In this document: positions 33,895-40,130 of the stretch, piece by piece | Layout: every line of letters starts with the position of its first letter | How positions within the stretch are numbered: position 1 is the stretch's first letter | NCBI GenBank assembly: GCA_045802605.1 | Contig: JBJMQS010000049.1 | Coordinates: 1-40,130, forward strand | Direction: 5' to 3' | Source of the DNA: JBJMQS01 sp045802605 | GTDB taxonomy: Bacteria; Planctomycetota; Planctomycetia; Gemmatales; Gemmataceae | DNA length: 40,130 nt | Program-made: the position numbers and the translations under genes | Notes under the pieces: model-generated | What the model saw: only the letters and a program-made list of their open reading frames with translations | The model's database searches: none | Told to the model about the DNA's origin: nothing

Positions 33895-34914
33895 TTACTG
33901 CACGACGTTGGCTTCGACCGGAACGGTGGCGGTCAGATCCTTATCGCCATCGGTCTTGATGGTGATCTTGCGGCTGACGAGGCCCGGCTGCGTGCTCGCG
34001 AACTTCAACGTGAGGTGATGAAATAACTGCGGTTGATCGGGCAACGGTTTGGCGAGTTCCAAACCGTCTCCGAGACCTTCGATGCCGGTGATCTTGAACT
34101 TGCGGTTGCCCGGACCCTGGACAAGCACTGTCAATGTGGCTTCGCCACCCGCGCGAGTGCTCGGGAACTTCACCGGGCTTGGTAGCACGCGCAAGCGAGG
34201 CTGCACGGTGACGTCCACCGGGATCGGCACCGTTGGGCTGGCGGCGTCGTTGGTGGCCATCAAAATTTCTTGCTTGTAAGTCCCGGGCGGTGCGTCAGGT
34301 TTCAACGTCAGCCCAATCTGGTATCCGACCCGACTTGGTTCGCGGATGCGCTGCACGACTGTGATGTCGAACAGATCGCTGACCGGCTTGGCGACGATTG
34401 CCCAATCCTGCTGACGACCCGCATAGTCGATGTCGATCATCTGCCGCGGCGTTTGGCCGGGCGGCACGAGGCCGAAATTGATCGAGCCCGGGTTGAGCGT
34501 TACATCGGTACGCCCAAAAGCCGTCAGTTTGATGGTGGCTTCGGAATTCCACTGCGGAAGATTCTGCACGCGCACGAAAACGTTGACCGCTTTCGGGCCT
34601 TGAAAGCGCCGGCCGTCCATATTGATCTCGAGCGTGCCGGTTTCTTCTTTGCCGAGAACGGGTTTCGTGTTTGTGATTGTCACGCAATCGCAGGACGCTC
34701 CCGCGACGATGTTCAGCGGCACCGCGTAGATATTTTTGACTTTGAGCGTGTAGTGGAGTTGCGTTCCGAAAGGCACCGTCCCGAAGTCATGGCTCGCAAC
34801 GGCCTTGCCCTCGGCATCGGTGATCATCTTGTACGCCCAGCCATCCGGATTCTGAGCGTGCGCCAGGGCAGGTCCGGCCAGTAGGAAAATCGCCGCTAAT
34901 CCCCACCGAGCCAT
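33895..34914 (-). CDS. Secreted DUF1573-domain protein
   Basis: From ATG 34914 (GAGGAGGG about ten bases upstream) the product has 339 residues, with a signal peptide MARWGLAAIFLLAGPALAHAQ. A DUF1573 domain follows: SHDFGTVPFGTQLHYTLKVKN, then the characteristic GASCDCVTI and GKEETGTLEINMDGRRF. Two further Ig-like beta-sandwich repeats (SINFGLVPPGQTP..., PSPVKFPSTRAGGEATLTVLV) complete it. The role of DUF1573 is not established; the fold suggests an extracytoplasmic structural or binding part. The gene is divergent from the zinc-ribbon gene at 35109. The 168 bases to the phosphorylase gene hold nothing recognised. A longer frame begins at 35049 but has no signal sequence. Confidence 0.82.
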   Translation of the reverse strand: MARWGLAAIFLLAGPALAHAQNPDGWAYKMITDAEGKAVASHDFGTVPFGTQLHYTLKVKNIYAVPLNIVAGASCDCVTITNTKPVLGKEETGTLEINMDGRRFQGPKAVNVFVRVQNLPQWNSEATIKLTAFGRTDVTLNPGSINFGLVPPGQTPRQMIDIDYAGRQQDWAIVAKPVSDLFDITVVQRIREPSRVGYQIGLTLKPDAPPGTYKQEILMATNDAASPTVPIPVDVTVQPRLRVLPSPVKFPSTRAGGEATLTVLVQGPGNRKFKITGIEGLGDGLELAKPLPDQPQLFHHLTLKFASTQPGLVSRKITIKTDGDKDLTATVPVEANVVQ

Positions 34915-35108
34915 TGTTGCGCACCCTCCTCGTCGCTGGCGTCCAACCACCGGCGAAATTCTAACGCCCGGGCCCCAATCGGGAAAGGGCAAGTGAGCCC
35001 GACTCGTCGCTGGGGAAAGCAGTGCCGTAAGTTGCGACGAACGCTTCACGGCCAGTATAGTGTCAAAGACGGCCCGGCTCTCATGATTTTGTGTTTCGGA
35101 ATGGGTTT

Positions 35109-36162
35109 ATGGCGATCGCAGAATGCCCCGGCTGCGGGACCACATTGCAATTGCAAAACGACCGGCCCGGCCAAGTCCGTTGCCCAAAGTGCCAACTCGC
35201 ATTCAAACCCGCCGTGATCCCCGTCGCTCCCCTGGCGAAAGATGCGGTGGCGCGGCGACCGCAAACCTCGGCCGTGGTGCCTCCGCGCAAGGGCCCGGCG
35301 CCCCGCGTCGAGACGGTGGTGGAAGTCGTAGACGACGATGAAGTCATCGACATTCCCAATGAAGAAGCGGATCGACGCGCCCAAAAGGGGATGGTGCTTC
35401 GAACGAAAGTCGCGTTGCTTTTGATGTTCATCGGTCTATGCGCGACGATGCTCTCGCTGATTCTTGCCACCCTGTTCTTGGTGCTTTGCTGGGCCAAGAC
35501 CGGCCCCACCGAACACCGCGTCGAGATCATCGGCATGCCCGGCTTGCTGGGTTGGCTGATCTCTCTGGTGGGGACGGGGTTTGCCATCGCGGGGTTGCAG
35601 CGTCGTGGTGCGTTGGCTTACTCGATTGCATTAGCATCAGTCGCGACCATTCACTTGCTGCTGTTGTCGTTTCTTGCGCTGGGTGAGGATCAGGTGGGGT
35701 TCGCCAGCCCCCGGCCGCTTTTCATGTCGATGCCCGAGTCCAGAACGGCTTCGTCAATGCCGGGCCGGCCCATGAATCCGCCGACAATGATGCCAACGCC
35801 GTTTCGCGGATTCACCGGACCGACGAAGCCCTTGCAGTACTTCGATACGGCGCTTCTTGTGGCTACGGTCCGTCGCTCAAGCGTCGCGGGCATTCGACGA
35901 AGAAGGCACTGGCATGATGCTGGCCGTGGGTGTCCCGATAATGGTCGGGATCATGTTCGTCTTGAATCTGATCGTCGTCCTCATGCCGACGCCCACGACT
36001 GAATCCGGCATGCATTCGCTATTCAACGGCATCGCCGCGTTGCAGCTCATCGGACTGATCGGGGCGATGGCTGTCACCGGCGTGGCCGGCGTGGCAACGT
36101 ACTCGTTGCGACGCCTCGTTCGTCCCACCACCAAATCCGAAGCCCGAGCCAAGCGGCGCTGA
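35109..36162 (+). pseudogene. Zinc-ribbon polytopic membrane protein, frameshifted
   Basis: The start MAIAECPGCGTTLQLQ, with CxxC pairs (ECPGC and RCPKC), is an MJ0042-type zinc ribbon. It is followed by a linker, VEVVDDDEVIDIPNEE, and at least three membrane segments (VALLLMFIGLCATMLSLILAT; LLGWLISLVGTGFAIAG; ALASVATIHLLLLSFLAL). Near 35850-35885 this frame degenerates into an Arg-rich tail ending at 36002. The next frame (+1) supplies SVAQASRAFDEEGTGMMLAV and two more hydrophobic segments to a TGA at 36160-36162. The joined protein of about 350 residues makes sense as one gene with a one-base insertion. Two bases separate it from the radical SAM gene. Confidence 0.7.
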
Positions 36163-36164
36163 TC

Positions 36165-36860
36165 ATGGCACTTGTCGAAGCGCGATCGATTTTCAATCCC
36201 GCCACCGGCTACATCGCCCGCGGCGGCTTTGATTTTACCTGCAATCCGTATTTGGGCTGCACGTACGGCTGCAAATATTGTTACGCAATGTTTCTGCCGC
36301 AAAATCGCCGACCCAAAGAGGATTGGGGCCGATGGTTCGACGCCAAACGCAACGCCGTCGCGCTCGCCGAGCGGGCCGCTCATAAACTCGCAGGCCAAGC
36401 GTTGTATCTTTCCAGCGTGACGGACCCATATCAACCCGCCGAGCGAAGTTTGTTTTTGACGCGCGGCATCCTTGAAGCGCTGCTGCCCCATCAGCCCCGG
36501 CTGGCGATTCAAACGCGCAGCCCGCTGGTGCTCCGCGACATCGATCTTCTGTTGCAGTTCCACCGACTGCGCGTCAATCTCTCCATCCCGACGGACAGCG
36601 ACGACGTCTGGCGTGCCTTCGAACCCAAATCGCCGTCTCTAGCCCGACGTTGGGAGGCAGCCGTGGAGTTGCGAGCCGCGGGCATTTCGGTCGGCATCTG
36701 CTTGACGCCCCTATTGCCGCTGGACAATGAAACGAAGTTCATCGATCGCATCGTCGATTTTCGTCCCGACGTGCTCGTGCTCCAAGATTTTCATGCCGCG
36801 CGTGGCTTCGGCGCCGACACCGCCCCGGCGGCGCGACAACTGTTAAAAGAGAGCTGTTAG
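36165..36860 (+). CDS. SplB-like radical SAM protein, C-terminus cut by an in-frame TAG
   Basis: The product of 231 residues has the [4Fe-4S]-binding CTYGCKYCYA (residues about 32-41) after TCNPYLG. Next come LYLSSVTDPYQPAERS, IQTRSPLVLRDIDLL, and LTPLLPLDNETKFIDRI, a TIM-barrel radical SAM pattern of the SPL/Rv2578c-like family. These enzymes generate a 5'-deoxyadenosyl radical; the substrate here is unknown, and it is not certain that it repairs spore photoproduct. At 36858-36860 a TAG interrupts the frame. The same frame then continues GPDDFHRVLHTLRTRLPQVY and EGETGFYPP to a TAA at 36948-36950, which is the usual family C-terminus. So 29 residues are lost unless the TAG is read through. 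Confidence 0.8.
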   Translation: MALVEARSIFNPATGYIARGGFDFTCNPYLGCTYGCKYCYAMFLPQNRRPKEDWGRWFDAKRNAVALAERAAHKLAGQALYLSSVTDPYQPAERSLFLTRGILEALLPHQPRLAIQTRSPLVLRDIDLLLQFHRLRVNLSIPTDSDDVWRAFEPKSPSLARRWEAAVELRAAGISVGICLTPLLPLDNETKFIDRIVDFRPDVLVLQDFHAARGFGADTAPAARQLLKESC

Positions 36861-36978
36861 GGTCCGGATGATTTCCATCGTGTGCTGCACACGCTGCGTA
36901 CGCGGCTGCCTCAAGTCTATGAGGGAGAAACAGGATTCTACCCACCCTAACTGTTTGCGAGCCGGTTGATCGAAGACA

Positions 36979-38734
36979 ATGGCGATTACACCCCTGAGCG
37001 TCGTTATGCCTGCCGCCAAGAATGACTTCCGAGTCGTCACGGACACTCGTTCCTCAGAGTGGTGGCTGTGGTTAGTGATTCCGATGATTGTGGCGGCGCC
37101 TGTCGTGCCCTACGCCGGACTCGCTTGGTGGGTGGGACAGAATCGCAATGTGTATTTCATCAATGGCTTCACACGACCCTACACAATCGCTGTTCGCGGG
37201 CAAACGCTAAATCTACAGCCTGGTCAGCCGACGATGTGCCGGATGGCCGAAGGCGATATCACCCTAAAGGGCGTCGATGTGGACTTGAGCGAAACATGCG
37301 CAATTGACTCACCCTTTTGGTCACGCCCATTTGATCGACGCACTTTCGTAGTCAATCCCGACCGGCTTGCGAACATCGTTGTTGAAGAGATCAAGTATGG
37401 CAGCGGCAGTCCTCAGGTTCACCCGAGGGCAAAAGAGTCGCATGTCGGAAAACTGGTGCATGCTTTCGCCAACATTGACCATAAATTTGAGACATTCCCT
37501 GCAAATATTCGGCTGACAAGCTCATACGTGATCAAGAGGCGGATCGCTGAAGAACCATTCGGCAATTCCTACACGCGCTCCATCACGGTTGCAAAGCATC
37601 TTTCCAACGAAGAGCAAGCCGAGTATGCACGCCAATACCTCCGGATGGATCCCGACGATGCGACGACATTGTTTTGGTTGACCAAGCTCAGCTCTGCCGA
37701 GTCGCTGATGTACGATATCAAGCCTCATTTGGCGGCACGGCCCATCCGTGTGGCATGGCACCAAACCTATTTGCGCGTACAAGAGTCTCTCCGCCCAACT
37801 GATGAACTCCGGGCCGAATACGAGCAATTGGTCAACGAAACTGGCCGCGCGCCCGAGGCGGTTTATCTGCTAGCATTGCTCGATGAGCCGGCGACCGCGA
37901 CAAAGCTGTTCGATGAAGTGGCGACGGCCAATCCGATGTCACCGTACTTGATGGCCAATCTAGCGCACCGAGAATTGGGCCGAGGCGAGCCGCAAATTGC
38001 CCTGCAGTAGGCGAAAACTGCACGTGATCTACGATCTGACGATCCCATTGTGCGTCGAGTCTATCACGAGAGCTTGTTGGCGACCGGCAAGTACCAGGAA
38101 CTCTACGACGGTACATCGGACTACATGGAACTGAGTGGCGATATCTTGCGTGATCGTTTGAGTGCGATGGCTGAGTTACACGATACTGCCGGAGCGGACA
38201 CGAACTTTCAGGCTTACATGGCACAATGGGACTGGTCCACCGTGCCGGATAGACGTCGTCGCTGGGAAATTTGGGCAGCGGCCGCGATGCGCAATCGTGA
38301 GAGATTTCTCAATTTGCTTCGGGACGAAACGTCTCCCGGTTCCTATGAATTAGCCATCCTCGAAGGCCGGCCTAAGGACGCCGCGACTTTCGAGCCCAGT
38401 CGCGACGATTCGATAGCGTTTCATGTGTTGGTATATTTGGCCGCCGAAAAAGCCGGCCAGAACAGCCTGGCCGATGCTCAATACGATGCTCTGCTCGACG
38501 CCCTCTGGCAAGGTGATCGAAACGATCGGCAGATGGTGGAGTTGCTGTATTGCGACGTTCTCGATTTCGACCTTTCGCGACCTATATGTGGGCGCGGAGT
38601 CCAAGCGCATGATCGCGGCGGTTCTCGCGCGGCGCCGCACCGAACAGGCCGTTGAATTACTTGCTTTCGCACAAAAACTGAACACTCACAGAGACCGAGC
38701 CGGCATATGCCTTGCTGAGTTCATCGGCAATTAG
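36979..38734 (+). pseudogene. Membrane-anchored TPR-like protein, interrupted by a TAG and a frameshift
   Basis: An N-terminal membrane helix (WWLWLVIPMIVAAPVVPYAGLAWW, split here as two runs of about ten) is followed by a beta-rich segment around residues 55-130 and then helical TPR-like repeats (EEQAEYARQYLRMDPDD, APEAVYLLALLDEPATATKLF, NLAHRELGRGEPQIALQ). TAG at 38008-38010 then stops the frame. The same frame continues AKTARDLRSDDPIVRRVYHE, which fits a TPR helix pair exactly, so the stop is inside one gene. Near 38560-38585 the frame shifts by +1, and DLYVGAESKRMIAAVLARRR with TEQAVELLAFAQKLNTH completes it to 38734. Full length would be about 585 residues. The function is unknown. Confidence 0.75.
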
Positions 38735-38762
38735 TGACCACTGCAGCGGGGTTTTTCCCACC

Positions 38763-39302
38763 GTGAAATTCTCGACGCGAAAGATATTGGAATCGTGGAC
38801 GTTCCCCGATCCCCCCGCGCCGCCGAGCCAATTCCGGCTCGGGCTGATGGGGGCGATTTTCGTCGCCATCGTCGCGGGCACCGCCGGTGCATTGCCCGGC
38901 GTGCTGGTGGCGATCGGCGTCACTCACAACAATCCGCAAGCGATGCGGGTCCGGCAACTCATCGAACGCCGCGAGCCGGCGGGCACCTACATGGCTCCGC
39001 GTGAACTGGCTGGTTGGAGCGCAGCGCTCGGCAGCGCAGGCGGCATCATTGGGGGCACCATCGGTTGGCTGGCCGGCGGGTTTCGGCAACCGAGCACATT
39101 GCGTGTGTTCGCCGCGGCCGCCGGAGCGACCTGGGCCTTTGACGGCGCCGTATTCGGCGTCGTGAGGTTCGGCTTGCCGGGTGTCTTGCTTGGCAGCTTG
39201 TTTGCAGCAGCGATCCTTACGTTCGTTGGGGCCAGCCTCGGCCGCTGGGCGTTTTTGCTGCTCATCAAACCGCTGGCGTGGCTTGTTGTTCCGCATTTCT
39301 AG
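38763..39302 (+). CDS. Small Gly/Ala-rich polytopic membrane protein
   Basis: The protein is about 179 residues from a GTG at 38763, or up to 196 from an earlier start that would overlap the previous gene. After a short soluble start (FSTRKILESWTFPDPPAPPS) come about four hydrophobic segments with Gly/Ala motifs: LGLMGAIFVAIVAGTAGALP, GSAGGIIGGTIGWLAGG, WAFDGAVFGVVRFGLPGVLL, and LLLIKPLAWLVV. GxxxG-like spacing suggests tight helix packing. I do not recognise the family. The start is uncertain since the ribosome-binding site is weak. A long palindrome follows the stop within six bases. Confidence 0.6.
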   Translation: MKFSTRKILESWTFPDPPAPPSQFRLGLMGAIFVAIVAGTAGALPGVLVAIGVTHNNPQAMRVRQLIERREPAGTYMAPRELAGWSAALGSAGGIIGGTIGWLAGGFRQPSTLRVFAAAAGATWAFDGAVFGVVRFGLPGVLLGSLFAAAILTFVGASLGRWAFLLLIKPLAWLVVPHF

Positions 39303-39307
39303 AGGAG

Positions 39308-39404
39308 AGAGTTAACCGCGGAGACGCAGAGAGCGCAGAGAAAAAACAGAGAAGAGGTATTCTCAGTTTTTCTCTGTGCTCTCTGCGTCTCCGCGGTTAA
39401 CTCT
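39308..39404. repeat. Long palindromic repeat between the membrane protein and sodA
   Basis: Arms of 38 bases (39308-39345 and 39367-39404) are inverted copies with one mismatch, separated by 21 bases. The core, TTAACCGCGGAGACGCAGAG, is of a kind that recurs in many planctomycete and verrucomicrobial genomes. It would form a strong hairpin after the membrane-protein stop, and the superoxide dismutase start is 49 bases away. It could act as a terminator as well as being a dispersed repeat. Confidence 0.85.
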
Positions 39405-39453
39405 TTCCTATAACGCACAATACGCCCTGAGTTTTGGAACCCGGAGTGACACC

Positions 39454-40130
39454 ATGGCTTTCACCCTCCCGCCGCTGCCTTACCCCACCGATGCGTTGGA
39501 ACCATCCATCGACAAGATGACGATGGAAATCCACCACGGCCGACACCACAAGACGTATATCGACAACCTCAACAAAGCGCTCGAGTCCGCGCCGGACTTG
39601 CAAAACAAATCGGTGGACGATTTGCTCCGTAACCTGAGTTCTGTGCCCGAAGCGATCCGCCCCGCGGTTCGCAACAACGGCGGCGGCCACGCCAATCATT
39701 CGCTCTTCTGGGAAATCATGGGGCCCGGCGCCGGCGGCGCACCCAGTGGCGATCTATCTTCCGCGATCAACTCCAGCTTCGGTGGCTTCGATCAGTTCAA
39801 AGCCAAGATCAAGGAAAACGCGCTCGGCCAGTTCGGCAGCGGCTGGTCTTGGCTCGCCGTGGACAAGGCCGGCAAATTGATGGCTGTGAAGTCTCCGAAT
39901 CAGGACTCACCGCTGTCCGAAGGCCACACGCCGATCTTGGGTATCGACGTGTGGGAGCACGCATACTACTTGAAGTATCAAAACAAGCGGGCCGACTACG
40001 TGGACGCCTGGTGGAACGTGGTCAACTGGGCGAAGGTCGGCGAACGATTTGCGAAGGTGAAGAAGTCATTTACCGCTCTCCTCAAGCGCGTCGAGGCGTC
40101 AGCCCGACGTGTGCGACTTTCACGTCGGGC
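39454..40130 (+). CDS. sodA: Manganese-type superoxide dismutase (open to right edge)
   Basis: The enzyme converts superoxide to oxygen and hydrogen peroxide. The ATG at 39454 has GGAG upstream and opens MAFTLPPLPYPTDALEPSID, followed by the metal ligands: His in MEIHHGRHHKTYI, His in GGGHANHSLFWEIM, and Asp/His in LGIDVWEHAYYLKYQNKR. SPNQDSPL, with the Gln typical of the Mn form, favours Mn over Fe. The family normally ends soon after WWNVVNW...; here the frame runs on through AKVKKSFTALLKRVEASARR to the edge without a stop. The last bases form a palindrome (40102-40130), so the C-terminus may be extended by a repeat. The true end is not visible. Confidence 0.9.
   Translation, partial: MAFTLPPLPYPTDALEPSIDKMTMEIHHGRHHKTYIDNLNKALESAPDLQNKSVDDLLRNLSSVPEAIRPAVRNNGGGHANHSLFWEIMGPGAGGAPSGDLSSAINSSFGGFDQFKAKIKENALGQFGSGWSWLAVDKAGKLMAVKSPNQDSPLSEGHTPILGIDVWEHAYYLKYQNKRADYVDAWWNVVNWAKVGERFAKVKKSFTALLKRVEASARRVRLSRR
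40102..40130. repeat. Palindromic repeat at the right edge, inside the open SOD frame
   Basis: GCCCGACGTG at 40102-40111 pairs perfectly with CACGTCGGGC at 40121-40130 around a nine-base loop, and the palindrome may continue past the window. It is translated in frame as the apparent tail of the superoxide dismutase. It resembles REP-like dispersed repeats. Confidence 0.6.

Noticed and set aside
36858..38010. The two TAG codons as evidence for pyrrolysine or a reassigned code
   Set aside because: Other genes in the window end at TAG normally (for example 11708-11710 and 18618-18620), and frameshifts in the same run point to decay or error; no pyl genes are in view.
1..40130. CRISPR array, tRNA, rRNA or prophage
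   Set aside because: No regularly spaced direct repeats, no cloverleaf-like sequence with CCA end, no rRNA signature and no phage structural genes were recognised.

Overview
The window looks like a chromosomal segment of a GC-rich planctomycete, probably Pirellulales-like; this is inferred from gene content, with no marker gene to confirm it. The signs are giant secreted proteins with an LExR..PA N-terminal motif and a C-terminal dockerin, a zinc-ribbon/DUF1559 fusion, DUF1573 and MJ0042-type zinc-ribbon membrane proteins, a GT87 glycosyltransferase, a Tyr-rich secreted protein, and several families of dispersed palindromic repeats. No rRNA, tRNA or CRISPR array was seen.

Layout. 1-250: the start of an IS630-type transposase leaving the window on the left. 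250-7230 (minus): two overlapping giant surface-protein genes, a reprolysin-like metalloprotease with P-domains and dockerin, then a beta-repeat protein that appears cut off by the IS. 7.5-8.5 kb: a small lipoprotein, a DUF2892-like membrane protein and a divergent WGxxGxxG-type anchored protein. 8.55-10.6 kb: ATP sulfurylase and an Rrf2 regulator, separated by a nested palindromic repeat. 10.6-12.6 kb: a secreted alpha/beta-hydrolase-like protein facing a XerD-type recombinase. 12.9-15.5 kb: zinc-ribbon/TM/DUF1559 fusion. 15.6-18.6 kb: a translationally coupled E2-acyltransferase-like gene and two tandem HpnA-like epimerases, facing a methyltransferase and an LptF/G permease (18.6-20.6 kb). 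20.9-23 kb: GT87 glycosyltransferase and an SDR. 23.2-25.2 kb: a secreted hypothetical protein, an orphan antitoxin-like gene and a HEAT-repeat protein. 25.2-27.9 kb: adenine deaminase followed by a sulfite-oxidase-type molybdoenzyme. 28-31.2 kb: Tyr-rich protein, DUF255 thioredoxin-domain protein, and an antitoxin with a broken PIN toxin. 31.2-34.9 kb: glucan phosphorylase and DUF1573 protein. 35.1-38.7 kb: a three-gene plus-strand run in which every gene is interrupted. 38.8 kb to end: a membrane protein, a long palindrome, and a Mn-type superoxide dismutase that stays open to the window edge.

The most striking theme is gene interruption. An in-frame TAA falls inside the LExR motif of the protease gene; the same gene has a compensated double frameshift; the neighbouring surface gene is cut by an IS; a PIN toxin has two opposite frameshifts; and the 35-38.7 kb run has two in-frame TAG codons and two frameshifts, each followed by clearly continuing homologous sequence. 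Either this is a decaying stretch of genome or the assembly has local errors; reads would decide. The second theme is palindromic repeats entering genes: one 33-bp-arm palindrome is translated in frame inside an epimerase, and the superoxide dismutase frame runs into another palindrome with no stop.
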